A stretch of 64,000 nt of DNA. Source: Haladaptatus sp. DYF46 (GTDB lineage Archaea; Halobacteriota; Halobacteria; Halobacteriales; Haladaptataceae). Shown piece after piece: positions 1-8,758 of this stretch. The notes beneath the pieces were generated by a model. It was not told the origin of the DNA, did not search any database, and was given only the letters and a program-made list of their open reading frames with translations. The stretch's first letter is position 1. Every line of letters begins with the position of its first letter. The position numbers were made by a program, and so were the translations under genes. The DNA lies in the NCBI RefSeq assembly GCF_021083305.1, contig NZ_JAJFAY010000001.1, positions 1,612,001 through 1,676,000 of the forward strand, given 5' to 3'.

Positions 1-2105
1 TCCGCGATGACGTCCTCGACCACGTCGTCGTATTCGACGGTGTGGCTCGGAACGACAGGCGCGTCGAGGCTGTGCATGACCACCAACGGCGCGTCGTACT
101 CCGCGGCGACGAAGCGCATTTCGGGGTCCTCCAACCCGGACACGTCGTTCAGGATGTCCGCGCCGGCCTCCAGCGCCGCGCGGCCGACCTCGGCCTTTCG
201 GGTATCGACCGAAATCATCGCGTCGAGGTCGCTGATTCGCTCGATGACGGGGACGATGCGCTCGATTTCCTCCTCGTTCGAGACCTCCTCGGCACCGGGT
301 CGCGTGCTCTCGCCGCCGATGTCGATGATGTCCACGCCCGCTTCGACCATCCGTTCCGCGCGGTCGATGGCGTCCTCGTGTGCCTCGTACTGTCCGCCGT
401 CGTGGAAACTGTCCGGGGTCACGTTGAGGATACCCATCACCGCGGTTCTGCCCTCCCACGGGTAGCCGTGGCCGTTCGAGTCGTCGTCGGTCAATTGCTG
501 GATTCCCAGCGTCTCGCGGAGGTCGTCGGCGAAGACCGACAGTCCGTAGGGGCCGTCGTCGAGCGTTTCGGCGAGTCGTTTGTACTGGGCCAGCGTCCCC
601 ATCAACAACACGTCGATGTTCTCGTCGTTCCGCTCCTTGAGTCCGGAGCGGGCACATTCGCCGCCGAGGGCCACCATCTCCTCCTTGAGACGTTGTGCCT
701 GCCGGGTCTGGACGCGCGTTTTCACCACTCGGTGGACCGCTTTGCCGCGCGTTCGAACGCTTTCCGTGTGCCCGACGTGGCTGGCCTCCAGCGCGTCGCG
801 CGCGTCGTCCACGTCGGCGATGCGTTTCGGAATCTCCGCCCGCGTCCAGCGGGTCCGCGCCTCCGCCACGGCGAACAGCGACCCCACGACGAGGACGAAA
901 TCGTCCTCGTCCGCCGCCGCGAGCACACCGTCGAGCGCGCTTTCGACCGAGCGGACGCGTTCGACGCGTTCGACGCCGCGGTCCTCGAACACCCGTGCGA
1001 CGACCGCGACGTCCTCCGCACGGTCGATGTTCGCGTGAGTGGCGACGACGTGGTCCGGCGTCGGAAGCGCGTCCGCCATCCCCTCGATGTCCTTGTCGTG
1101 CATCGCGCCGAAGACGAAATGGAGGTCGTCGTAGTCGAACTCGGCGATGGTGTCGGCGAGGGCTTCACACGCACCGGGATTGTGCGCCCCGTCGAGCGCC
1201 ACGAGCGGGTCCGACCCCATCACTTCGAACCGACCGGGCCAGAACCCCTTTCGGAGTCCGCGGGCGAGTTCGGCTTCGGTCACGTCGGCGACCTGCCGGG
1301 CGAGCACCGCCGCGATGCCCGCGTTTTGGGCCTGATACTCGCCGAGGAGCGGAATCGAAGTTTCGACGTTCCAATCCGGACCCGACAGCGAAATCGCGGC
1401 CTCGGTGTGGTTCGTCCGTCCCTCGTAGATGGCCTGTACGTCGTAATCCTCGCCGTCACCGACGACCAGAACGTCGCCCGCTTGTCTTCGAATGGCATCG
1501 AGAGCGTCCCCCGTCGCGCCGGTGACGAGCGGCGCGTTTTCGGGTGCGACGTGGGCTTTGTCGGTGGCTATCTCTTCGACCGTCTCGCCGATGATACCCG
1601 TGTGTTCCAGCGTGACGCTCGTGACCGACGAGGCGACGGGGTCCACGACGCTCGTCGCGTCGTACCGTCCGCCGATGCCGACTTCGAGGACGGCGACGTC
1701 CACGTCCTCGCGGGCGAAATACCAGAGCGCCATCGCGGTCATCCCCTCGAAGAACGTCGGCGAGTCCCCACGAGCCGCCCGTTCGGTCACGTACCCCGAG
1801 ACGGCTTCGACGTACTCGACTATCGCCGTCTCCGTTATCTTCCGCCCGTCGACCGTGATTCGCTCGCGAACGTCATCGAAATGCGGCGACGTGTACAACC
1901 CGACCGACAGCCCCGCTTCGCGGAGGATTTGTTCCGTCATTCGGGCCGTACTGCCCTTGCCGTTCGAACCCGCGACCTGTACGAAGCGTCCACCCTCGTG
2001 CGGGTCACCGAGGTGTGCGAGGAGGTTGGCGGTGGAGCCCGTCCCCGGCTTCGGGCGGAACCGCCGCAAGTCGAAAAGAAAGTTCGCCGCCTCGTGGTAG
2101 TCCAT
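1..2105 (-). CDS. folCP: FolC-FolP fusion: dihydrofolate synthase / dihydropteroate synthase (3' end cut off)
   Basis: This bifunctional folate enzyme should join glutamate to dihydropteroate (FolC part) and condense pteridine with p-aminobenzoate (FolP part) in the cytoplasm. About 701 residues are visible and the C-terminus lies outside the window. The first ~430 residues are Mur-ligase-like, with the P-loop VAGSNGKGSTAR near residue 45, the HFDDVRERI block and ALDGAHNPGACEAL. A linker follows, then the FolP barrel opens with MGILNVTPDSFHDGG and continues with IGGESTRPGAEE and SVDTRKAEV. The ATG at 2105 is chosen because the protein starts with the usual MDYHEAANFLFDLRRF. FolC-FolP fusions are known in haloarchaea, so the fusion itself is not novel. 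The next gene upstream is on the same strand but 68 bases away, so co-transcription is possible but not shown. Confidence 0.93.
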   Translation of the reverse strand, partial: MDYHEAANFLFDLRRFRPKPGTGSTANLLAHLGDPHEGGRFVQVAGSNGKGSTARMTEQILREAGLSVGLYTSPHFDDVRERITVDGRKITETAIVEYVEAVSGYVTERAARGDSPTFFEGMTAMALWYFAREDVDVAVLEVGIGGRYDATSVVDPVASSVTSVTLEHTGIIGETVEEIATDKAHVAPENAPLVTGATGDALDAIRRQAGDVLVVGDGEDYDVQAIYEGRTNHTEAAISLSGPDWNVETSIPLLGEYQAQNAGIAAVLARQVADVTEAELARGLRKGFWPGRFEVMGSDPLVALDGAHNPGACEALADTIAEFDYDDLHFVFGAMHDKDIEGMADALPTPDHVVATHANIDRAEDVAVVARVFEDRGVERVERVRSVESALDGVLAAADEDDFVLVVGSLFAVAEARTRWTRAEIPKRIADVDDARDALEASHVGHTESVRTRGKAVHRVVKTRVQTRQAQRLKEEMVALGGECARSGLKERNDENIDVLLMGTLAQYKRLAETLDDGPYGLSVFADDLRETLGIQQLTDDDSNGHGYPWEGRTAVMGILNVTPDSFHDGGQYEAHEDAIDRAERMVEAGVDIIDIGGESTRPGAEEVSNEEEIERIVPVIERISDLDAMISVDTRKAEVGRAALEAGADILNDVSGLEDPEMRFVAAEYDAPLVVMHSLDAPVVPSHTVEYDDVVEDVIA

Positions 2106-2172
2106 ATCTGTGAGGACAGAAGCCGAGCGCTTTAGATTGTCGGAGTTGGAGTCGAGTCTTCCCGCCGCCGGG

Positions 2173-2703
2173 TCAGAACTCCCGTTCGAACTCGCGGCTC
2201 CTCCGTCCGTCGCCGCGTCGGGTTTTCGTCCGTTCTCGTTCTCCTTCCTCGTCGTCCATCAACCGCATCATACGCCGTTCGAACTCGTGTTCGCCGATTT
2301 CGTCGGCGACGTACTTCGATTTCAGTTCCTCCATCCGGTCCCGCTTCGTCGGTTCGACGCGTTCTTCGAGGCCGAACTCGCGGGCCTTCGGGGAGAACCG
2401 CTCGGCGATGCGGGCGAATACGGCGAGGCGGTCGCTTCGCGGCATCGAAACACGCCGCGCCGCGCTCCAAACCATCCAGACGAACAGGACGGTGGCGAGG
2501 AGTCCGTCCAGTAGAAACGTGACGATGTACGGAAACCCGGCACGGAAGAACGCGAAGAGGAGCGGCGTGTTCGCGTACGCCGGACTCCCGAGGGCGGCGA
2601 GGGTCGCAACCGTGCCGAACACGGCGATGCCGACGAGGAGGACGAGCGAGAACACGAACCCCGCGAACAGCGTCTTGACCTTCGTGCTGGAGAGCGCTCT
2701 CAT
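2173..2703 (-). CDS. membrane protein with C-terminal SHOCT domain
   Basis: This 176-residue protein has two hydrophobic helices, at about residues 9-35 and 47-80. A basic and acidic cytoplasmic tail follows, containing a SHOCT-like helix pair (RMEELKSKYVADEIGEHEFERRM, near 123-146). SHOCT modules are short oligomerisation or interaction domains found at the ends of many archaeal and bacterial membrane proteins, and no enzymatic function follows from them. The ATG at 2703 gives a short polar N-terminus directly before the first membrane helix. An inverted repeat lies just upstream (2707-2729). The gene is divergent from the alpha/beta hydrolase at 2848. The substrate or partner is unknown. 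Confidence 0.8.
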   Translation of the reverse strand: MRALSSTKVKTLFAGFVFSLVLLVGIAVFGTVATLAALGSPAYANTPLLFAFFRAGFPYIVTFLLDGLLATVLFVWMVWSAARRVSMPRSDRLAVFARIAERFSPKAREFGLEERVEPTKRDRMEELKSKYVADEIGEHEFERRMMRLMDDEEGERERTKTRRGDGRRSREFEREF

Positions 2704-2706
2704 CGC

Positions 2707-2729
2707 GTGGAACTCCGTCGCCGTTCCAC
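2707..2729. repeat. inverted repeat before the SHOCT gene
   Basis: Arms GTGGAAC and GTTCCAC pair perfectly around a 9-base loop, four bases from the start codon of the minus-strand gene at 2703. It could be an operator or a hairpin in the 5' end of the transcript. The arm resembles the GCGGAAC/GTTCCGC arms of the coding hairpins at 22759 and 61655, but the loop is longer. Confidence 0.45.
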
Positions 2730-2847
2730 TTCAACTCGTCCGTTCCGTTTGTCAGCGGCCGGGGACATGCCGGTGAGGGGTCGGAAACCGTCCCGAGATG
2801 GGGCCGGGTTCAGTGTTTTTGCCCGTCCGTGGCCTATGGTCTCCACC

Positions 2848-3654
2848 ATGTCGTACGCACGGTGTAACGGAGCCGACCTGTACTTCGAGGACGAGGGAGA
2901 CGGAACGCCACTCGTGTTTCTCCCCGGCGTGATGACGGGGGTTCGTTTCTTCACCCACCAACTGGCGTCCTTATCGGACGACTACCGGATCATCGCGCTC
3001 GACTACAGGGGCCACGGGCGCTCCGAGAAGACGGAAACCGGTCACACGGTGCCACAGTACGCTCGTGACCTACACGCGTTCCTCGGCCACCGAGACCTGC
3101 ACGACGTGATTCTCGTCGGGTGGTCGATGGGCGCGCTCGTGTCGTGGGAGTACCTAGACCGGTACGGGGCCGACCGAGTTCAGGCACTCGTCGACGTCGA
3201 TATGTCGGCATCGGCGTTCGCGTGGGATGACTACGGCCACGGGAACAACGATTTGGGACGGCTTACCGAAACACTCGAACTCGTCCAGACGAGCCACGAA
3301 ATGCTCATCGAGGGGCTCATCGGAGCGGCGTTCGCGGATCCGCCGTCCCCCGAGACGAGAGTGCTGGTGTTCGACGAACTCTCGCGCACGCCGCCACCCA
3401 TACAAGTCAAGAGCGCGATTCTGTTCGACTACACGATGCGCGACTACCGCGACGTGCTTCCCGACATCGAACTTCCGACGCTCGTCTGTGCCGGAAGGGA
3501 CGAAAAATGGCGAACCGTCGCCGCCGTCCGGGACGTCGCGGACCGCCTCCCGAACGCCGAGTTCGAACTGTTCGAGGAGAGCGGCCACTGCATCACCCTC
3601 GAAGAACCCGAACGGTTCAGCCGTCGCGTCGAATCGTTCGTGGAATCCCTGTGA
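2848..3654 (+). CDS. alpha/beta hydrolase
   Basis: This is a 268-residue soluble hydrolase of the alpha/beta fold. The nucleophile elbow GWSMGAL (Ser near residue 92) follows the DYRGHGRSEKTE strand. The acid is probably the Asp in CAGRDEKW, and the histidine is in ESGHCITLEEPERF near the C-terminus, so all three parts of the triad are present. The oxyanion loop is LPGVMTG. The nearest relatives by pattern are esterases, haloperoxidase-like and 3-oxoadipate enol-lactonase-like proteins, so the substrate cannot be named. I chose the ATG at 2848 (MSYARCNGADLYFEDEG), where family similarity starts. An in-frame ATG at 2836 is possible, and the frame stays open further upstream without similarity. 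Confidence 0.85.
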   Translation: MSYARCNGADLYFEDEGDGTPLVFLPGVMTGVRFFTHQLASLSDDYRIIALDYRGHGRSEKTETGHTVPQYARDLHAFLGHRDLHDVILVGWSMGALVSWEYLDRYGADRVQALVDVDMSASAFAWDDYGHGNNDLGRLTETLELVQTSHEMLIEGLIGAAFADPPSPETRVLVFDELSRTPPPIQVKSAILFDYTMRDYRDVLPDIELPTLVCAGRDEKWRTVAAVRDVADRLPNAEFELFEESGHCITLEEPERFSRRVESFVESL

Positions 3655-3685
3655 GGACGGCGGGGATTCGCGTTTCCATCGATTT

Positions 3686-3949
3686 TTACCCGTCAGCCAT
3701 CGACCTACCACAGTATCCACAGAACGCATCGCTCACGGTGTTCCGTGCGCCGCACTCCGGACAGTTGCGTTTCGGCTCCGTCGGCGTCGCGTCGAACAGA
3801 CCGCTCCAATCGGCCAGTTTGATGACGGCGAGGACGAGGAGAACGTCGAGAATCCACCCGACGGGACCCATGAACGCGAACAGGACGAAGAAGGCTCCGA
3901 CGACGACTGCGAGCGCGAGGTAGACGCCGTGTTCCGCTCGGAAATTCAT
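3686..3949 (-). CDS. small zinc-ribbon membrane protein
   Basis: This 87-residue protein has two closely spaced hydrophobic segments (about residues 8-28 and 29-50) followed by a cytoplasmic zinc ribbon. The ribbon has two CxxC pairs, CPEC and CGYC, in NCPECGARNTVSDAFCGYCG. Such double-membrane-span plus rubredoxin-like ribbon proteins are common and uncharacterised in haloarchaea. The gene is convergent with the hydrolase ending at 3654, with 31 bases between the stops. Function is unknown. Confidence 0.78.
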   Translation of the reverse strand: MNFRAEHGVYLALAVVVGAFFVLFAFMGPVGWILDVLLVLAVIKLADWSGLFDATPTEPKRNCPECGARNTVSDAFCGYCGRSMADG

Positions 3950-4054
3950 AGATGATGGTCAAGGAGAGCGGGCATAAGTTTTCTCTCAGTACGTCCGGCA
4001 TGCGTTGACATAGTCACCGTGCGTTTTTGTATCGAACAAACATTTGAAGAACGA

Positions 4055-4660
4055 ATGTTGCACTTCTGTCCACGGTGCAGGAACGCCGACGTCGAGAAGC
4101 CGGTTCTCGATTCAGCGAACGGGTACGCGACCGCCGAGTGTCCGGAGTGTGGCGAGCGCTTTCGGTTCCGATATTTCCCCTTGTATACGTTGGAAGGAGC
4201 GCCGGGCGTCGGAAAATCCACGACCGCGGGTTTTCTGGACGGAGAAATCTCCCCGTCGATTTACGAGGGCGACCTACACATCGATTTGACGAACGGAAAC
4301 CTGTCGTGGGAGGCCATCTGCGACCTCGATTTCCGCATCTGCATGACGCTCCACGCGACCGGAAAGCAGGCGCTCTTCGTCGGCGGCGTCCACCCCCACG
4401 ACCTCACCGACAGCCCCGAGACGCGCTATTTCTCGGGTATCGAACGCTGTGCGCTCGTCTGTGACGACGCCGACCTCGAAGAACGGTTACGCGAACGGTC
4501 GATGGCACAGGAGGGAATCGATTTCATGCTCGACGTCAACCGCTGGTACCGAGAACGGGGGGCTGACCGGGATATCGAAGTCATCAACACCACCACCGCT
4601 GACCCCGATACGGTCGCTCAACGGGTTCGCACGTGGCTCGAAAAGAACGGGAACCGGTAG
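4055..4660 (+). CDS. zinc-ribbon P-loop NTPase
   Basis: This 201-residue protein starts with a zinc ribbon (CPRC near residue 5, CPEC near 30) and then has a Walker A motif, LEGAPGVGKSTTAG, near 47-60. The remainder looks like a small kinase-type P-loop domain with a phosphate-loop acid (EGDLHID) and a lid-like region (EERLRERSMAQEGIDF). It resembles archaeal nucleoside or adenylate kinase-like ATP-binding proteins, and the phosphate acceptor is unknown. The start is the ATG at 4055. A GTG at 4019 in the same frame would add 12 residues without similarity. The gene ends inside a cluster of inverted repeats that separates it from convergent purNH. Confidence 0.75.
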   Translation: MLHFCPRCRNADVEKPVLDSANGYATAECPECGERFRFRYFPLYTLEGAPGVGKSTTAGFLDGEISPSIYEGDLHIDLTNGNLSWEAICDLDFRICMTLHATGKQALFVGGVHPHDLTDSPETRYFSGIERCALVCDDADLEERLRERSMAQEGIDFMLDVNRWYRERGADRDIEVINTTTADPDTVAQRVRTWLEKNGNR

Positions 4661-4664
4661 TCGA

Positions 4665-4833
4665 TTCGCTTCGCTCAGTCGTAGCGAAAACACCGTCAGA
4701 GCACGCTCTGACGAGCTTCAGACATTCCTCGCTTCGCTCGTCATGTCTGAAACCGCGCGAGACGGTCGCCCTCCGGGTGCTGCGTCTCGCTGGCTTCCGG
4801 CACTCAATCGCTTCGCTCAATCGTGCCGGAAGC
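4665..4833. repeat. cluster of five inverted repeats between convergent genes
   Basis: Five hairpins follow one another. (1) TTCGCT/AGCGAA, 4670-4688. (2) GTCAGAGC/GCTCTGAC with a 2-base loop, 4695-4712. (3) TCAGACAT/ATGTCTGA, 4718-4750, with the loop carrying GCTTCGCTC. (4) GCGAGACG/CGTCTCGC, 4757-4790. (5) GCTTCCGGCAC/GTGCCGGAAGC, 4793-4833, whose loop again carries CGCTTCGCTC. On the minus strand the shared loop motif reads GAGCGAAGCGA. The cluster spans the whole gap, and the last hairpin includes the final codons and stop of purNH. It may act as a bidirectional terminator, but five tandem hairpins are more than a terminator needs. No uridine tract is visible. Confidence 0.8.
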
Positions 4834-6433
4834 ACCTACTCCCGGTGAACACCATCGCCATTCCGTGTTCGTTCGCGGCCTCGATGACGTCGTCGTCGTT
4901 CACCGACCCGCCGGGTTGGATGATGGCCTCGATACCCGCCTCGGCGGCCTCCTCGACGGCGTCCGGGAACGGGAAGAAGGCGTCGCTGGCCATGACCGCG
5001 CCGTCAGCGTCCTTGCCCTCGGCGTCGCGGTCAGCCTTCATTTTGGCGATTTCCACCGCGTCCACGCGGCTGACCTGTCCCGCGCCGACGCCCACCGTCT
5101 CGGTGCCCTTGGCGAACAGGATGGCGTTGGACTTGACGTGTTTGATGGTCTGCCACGCAAAGAGCAGGGAATCCAATTGCTCCTCGGTCGGTTCGCGCTC
5201 GGTGACAATTTCGAGGTCCGCACGGGTCGGGTCCTGCATGTCGCGCTCCTGCACGAGTCGGCCGCCCACGAGGTCCTTCTCGGTATGCGTTTCCGTGATT
5301 TCGCCGAGGTCGGAGACCTCCAACACGCGGAGATTCTTCTTCTCGCAGAGGGTCGCCAGAGCGTCGTCGGTGTATCCCGGCGCGACGACGACTTCCTTGA
5401 ACGAGTCCACGATCTGGGTCGCGGTGGCGTCGTCACACTCGCGGTTCAGGGCGACGATGCCGCCGAACGCGCTCTTCGCGTCCGTCGAGAGGGCGCGCTC
5501 GTAGGCCTCGGCGAGCGAGTCGGCGACGGCACATCCGGCGGGGTTGGTGTGTTTGATGACCGCACAGGCAGGGCGGTCGAACTCCTTGACGAGGTTCAGC
5601 GCGCCGTTGGCATCGTTGTAGTTGTTGTACGACAGCGCCTTCGCGCCCTCGTTCAACTGCTCGGCGTGGACCACGCTGGCCTCCTCGCACGTCGCGTCGG
5701 CGTAGAGCGCGGCGTCCTGATGCGGGTTCTCCCCGTATCGGAGGGTGGCGGTGCGGTCGAACGATTCGACCTTTCGAGCGGGGAGTTCCTCGTCCGTATC
5801 CGCCTCGACGTGGACCTCGTTCGCGTCGAAATCGACGTCGACGTCTCCTTCAGCGAACCAACGCACTGCGCGCGGATACGCCTTGAACTCGCCTTGATAG
5901 AGGACGCGCTCCTTCAGCGTCTCGTCGTCGTCACCCTCGTACACCGGAACCGGTTCCTGCGTGACGATGGGGCCGTTGTCGACCTTCGAGCGGTCCACCT
6001 CGCCCGCGTCGTCCGTCGCGTCGGTGACGACGTGAACCGTGCAACCGGTCGTGCTCACGCCCGCGTCGAGCGCGTCGCCCCACGCGTCCATGCCGGGGAA
6101 CGACGGGAGCAAGGACGGGTGGACGTTGAGCGTCGTCGGCGCGCCGTCCAAAAACTCGTCCGAGAGGATACGCATGTAGCCGTCGAGACAGACGAGGTCG
6201 AACTCGTAGTCCGCGAGCGCATCGAGGACTCGGCGTTCGTGTTCCTGCCGCGATTCGTCGTCGCCCCGTTCGACGACTTCCGTGGGAATCCCCCGCTTTT
6301 CGGCCTCGTCCAGTACCGGCGCATCCGCGCTGTTAGTGAGGACGACAGCCAGTTCCGCCCCGCCCGGCGCGAGGTCCGCGATGTGCATGAGGTTTCGGCC
6401 TCGGTTCCCGGCCATACCCGCAATCCCTGTCAT
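4817..6433 (-). CDS. purH: PurN-PurH fusion: GAR transformylase and AICAR transformylase
   Basis: This 538-residue protein joins a PurN-like formyltransferase (residues 1-~200; NLMHIADLAPGGAELAVVLTN, then LNVHPSLLPSFPGMDAW and GCTVHVVTDATDDG-like blocks) to the AICAR formyltransferase half of PurH (from ~230; LRYGENPHQDAALY, VIKHTNPAGCAVA, KSNAILFAKG, SDAFFPFPDAVE). The IMP cyclohydrolase half of bacterial PurH is absent, as expected in archaea that use PurO. It catalyses the two formyl-transfer steps of purine synthesis. The ATG at 6433 opens MTGIAGMAGNRGR. The C-terminus is odd: instead of the usual HFRH ending it reads GSRCFRHD, and the TGA lies in the loop of an inverted repeat. It is divergent from purB. 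Confidence 0.92.
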   Translation of the reverse strand: MTGIAGMAGNRGRNLMHIADLAPGGAELAVVLTNSADAPVLDEAEKRGIPTEVVERGDDESRQEHERRVLDALADYEFDLVCLDGYMRILSDEFLDGAPTTLNVHPSLLPSFPGMDAWGDALDAGVSTTGCTVHVVTDATDDAGEVDRSKVDNGPIVTQEPVPVYEGDDDETLKERVLYQGEFKAYPRAVRWFAEGDVDVDFDANEVHVEADTDEELPARKVESFDRTATLRYGENPHQDAALYADATCEEASVVHAEQLNEGAKALSYNNYNDANGALNLVKEFDRPACAVIKHTNPAGCAVADSLAEAYERALSTDAKSAFGGIVALNRECDDATATQIVDSFKEVVVAPGYTDDALATLCEKKNLRVLEVSDLGEITETHTEKDLVGGRLVQERDMQDPTRADLEIVTEREPTEEQLDSLLFAWQTIKHVKSNAILFAKGTETVGVGAGQVSRVDAVEIAKMKADRDAEGKDADGAVMASDAFFPFPDAVEEAAEAGIEAIIQPGGSVNDDDVIEAANEHGMAMVFTGSRCFRHD

Positions 6434-6600
6434 ACGAAAAGGACGGCGGGGCGAGGCCAAAGTAGTTGCGGTCCAGCGACGTATTCTATGCAATATCGTG
6501 TATATATCCCGGAGCCGTATCGTTATTTTTCGGTTTTGTATGCATACTTGTGCGTCACCGGACCGACACGCTTTTGCCGAACCGAACGGCAGGCACACGT
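6434..6600. promoter_or_regulatory. divergent purNH / purB promoter region
   Basis: These 167 bases separate two divergent purine genes. They hold several AT-rich blocks in an otherwise GC-rich surrounding: GTATATATCC near 6500-6509 and GTTATTTTTCGGTTTTG near 6521-6537. At least two TATA elements are plausible, one per direction, but exact pairing with transcription starts cannot be settled by eye. Shared control of both purine genes from this region is an inference. Confidence 0.5.
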
Positions 6601-7977
6601 ATGGACTCCCTTTACGCCGTCTCGCCGATAGACGGGCGCTACGCCGGTCGAACCGCGCCGCTCCGCGACTACGCGAGCGAGGCCGCACTCATGCGTGCCC
6701 GCGTGCGAGTCGAGATAGAGTACCTCATCGCCCTGTCCGACCTCGACGCGACGCCGTTCGACATCAGGGCGGACGACCGCGACGAACTCAGCGCCGTCTA
6801 CGAGGAGTTCGACGCCGAGGACGCCGAAATCGTCAAAGCGCTCGAAACCGAGGGTTACGAGGACTACCCCGCGACGAACCACGACGTGAAGGCGGTCGAA
6901 TACTTCGTCCGTCGCTCGCTCCCCGACGGACTGGACCTCGGGTCGTGGATCCACTTCGCGCTGACGAGCGAGGACGTGAACAACCTCGCCCACCGTCTGC
7001 TCGCCAAACCCGCCGTCGAGGAGGTCCTACTCCCCGAACTCGCCGCCGTCCACGACGAGTTGGCGGACATGGCCCACGAGTACCGCGACGTTCCGATGCT
7101 CGCCCGGACCCACGGACAACCGGCGACGCCGACGACGTTCGGCAAGGAAATGGCCGTCTACGCCGCCCGTCTCGGACGAGCGGTCGGCGAAATCGAACGC
7201 GCCGCCGAATCCCTCTCGGGCAAACTCGCGGGCGCGAGCGGCACCTACGCGGCCCACGTCGCCGCCTATCCCGACGTCGATTGGCGGGCATTCTCCCGCG
7301 AGTTCGTGACGGGTCTCGGCCTCTCCCACACCGCGCTCGCCACACAGGTCAACCCGTGTGACGACCTCGCGGAACTGTTCGACGCGCTTCGCCACGCCAA
7401 CACGATTCTTCTCGACATGGACCGCGACATCTGGCTCTACGTCAGCGACCGCTACCTCGGGCAACTGACCACCGAAAGCGAGACCGGCAGTTCGACCATG
7501 CCCCACAAGGTCAACCCCATCGACTTCGAGAACTCGGAAGGCAACCTCTCGAAGGCCAACTCGGACCTCACGTTCCTCGGCGACTATATCACCACCTCCC
7601 GTCTCCAGCGCGACCTCTCGGATTCCACCGTCAAGCGAAATATCGGGAGCGCGTTCGCCTACTGCCTCCTCGGCTACACGAAGGCCCAAGACGGCCTCGG
7701 AAAGGTCGTCCCCAACGAGGAGGTCATGCGCGAGGAACTCGAATCGACGCCCGAAATCATCGGCGAAGCGGTACAGACCATCCTCCGACGCGAAGGCCAC
7801 GGCGACGCCTACGAACGCGTCAAGGCGCTCACCCGCGGGAAACGGGTCACGCTCGACGACTTCCGCGACCTCTTCGACGAACTCGACGTGGACGAGGACG
7901 TGCGCGAAGAACTCCACGCGCTGACGCCCGCCGGGTACACGGGAATCGCCGCCGACCTCGCGGACGACCTCGACTGA
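6601..7977 (+). CDS. purB: adenylosuccinate lyase
   Basis: This 458-residue fumarase/aspartase superfamily lyase cleaves SAICAR and adenylosuccinate, releasing fumarate in IMP and AMP synthesis. It starts with the usual SPIDGRYAGR. It carries TSEDVNN near residue 122, the ARTHGQPATPTTFGKE block near 167-182, and the superfamily signature GSSTMPHKVNPIDFENSEGN near 296-315. The ATG at 6601 is where similarity begins; the frame is open upstream but unlike the family. It is divergent from purNH, which acts just before and after SAICAR cleavage in the same pathway. Confidence 0.96.
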   Translation: MDSLYAVSPIDGRYAGRTAPLRDYASEAALMRARVRVEIEYLIALSDLDATPFDIRADDRDELSAVYEEFDAEDAEIVKALETEGYEDYPATNHDVKAVEYFVRRSLPDGLDLGSWIHFALTSEDVNNLAHRLLAKPAVEEVLLPELAAVHDELADMAHEYRDVPMLARTHGQPATPTTFGKEMAVYAARLGRAVGEIERAAESLSGKLAGASGTYAAHVAAYPDVDWRAFSREFVTGLGLSHTALATQVNPCDDLAELFDALRHANTILLDMDRDIWLYVSDRYLGQLTTESETGSSTMPHKVNPIDFENSEGNLSKANSDLTFLGDYITTSRLQRDLSDSTVKRNIGSAFAYCLLGYTKAQDGLGKVVPNEEVMREELESTPEIIGEAVQTILRREGHGDAYERVKALTRGKRVTLDDFRDLFDELDVDEDVREELHALTPAGYTGIAADLADDLD

Positions 7978-8067
7978 GTTCACCGAGCCAACGACCGAAT
8001 TCTTCGACCCGAACGAGCGACTTTCCAGCCCAAACCGTTACGCTCGCTCCCGTCGTCACCCGTTTTC

Positions 8068-8718
8068 ATGCCGTCGAAATTCGAGCGACGCCGCCTATTG
8101 GAACCCTTCATCGCGGTCGTCGCGCTCGCATACTGGTATTTCGTTCGTCCGTGGCACTTGCGGTGGGGTGCGACCGACGAGGAAGTCGACGGGTCCCTTC
8201 CGGGCGACGACTTGCTCCGTGACCCCAACGAAGAGATCACCCACGCCGTCACCATCGACGCACCCGCGGAGGACGTATGGCCGTGGCTCGTCCAAATCGG
8301 GCAGGGACGCGGGGGCTTTTACAGCTACGACGTGCTGGAAACCCTCATCGGTGCGGACATCCACAACGCCGACCGAATCGTTCCCGAGTATCAGGACCTC
8401 GAAGCGGGGGACACCGTCCGGCTCGCGCCGGAGGACTATCCGGTACAGACGCCCGAATCCGCGCCCGAAGCGGTGGTCGTCGACCCCGAGCGTGCCGTTG
8501 TGCTCCAACCGCCGGGTCCATCGCCTCGATGGACGTGGGCGTTCGTCCTCCATCCGATGAACGACGGGACGACTCGGTTCGTCGTTCGGATGCGCACGCG
8601 GGGTAAACGAACCCTCCGCGGCAAAGCGGCAGATTTCCTGTTCTGGGAACCTGCCCACTTCGTCATGGAGCGAAAGATGCTTCTCGGGGTGAAACGGCGT
8701 GCCGAGTCGACGACGTGA
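8068..8718 (+). CDS. SRPBCC-family protein with N-terminal membrane helix
   Basis: This 216-residue protein has one hydrophobic helix at about residues 11-25 (EPFIAVVALAYWYFV). A START/Bet v1-like SRPBCC domain follows (ITHAVTIDAPAEDVWPWLVQIGQGRGGFYSYD at 56-88, then a beta-rich region ending in a long amphipathic helix). SRPBCC folds bind hydrophobic ligands. The WPWLVQIGQGRGGFYSYD block matches an uncharacterised subgroup common in actinobacteria and haloarchaea. The ATG at 8068 is the only start before the membrane helix. Ligand and role are unknown. Confidence 0.8.
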   Translation: MPSKFERRRLLEPFIAVVALAYWYFVRPWHLRWGATDEEVDGSLPGDDLLRDPNEEITHAVTIDAPAEDVWPWLVQIGQGRGGFYSYDVLETLIGADIHNADRIVPEYQDLEAGDTVRLAPEDYPVQTPESAPEAVVVDPERAVVLQPPGPSPRWTWAFVLHPMNDGTTRFVVRMRTRGKRTLRGKAADFLFWEPAHFVMERKMLLGVKRRAESTT

Positions 8719-8758
8719 AAATCGGGAGAGAGCGGGGACCGAGCCGACTCGCGTCGGG

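Noticed and set aside
7..465. Short plus-strand frames at the window start
   Set aside because: They are shadows of the FolP domain on the minus strand.
42..2135. Very long plus-strand open frame of about 700 codons
   Set aside because: It lies antisense to folCP, its translation has no recognisable domain and is rich in Arg/Val from reverse-complemented acidic codons. Long antisense frames are expected in GC-rich haloarchaeal genes.
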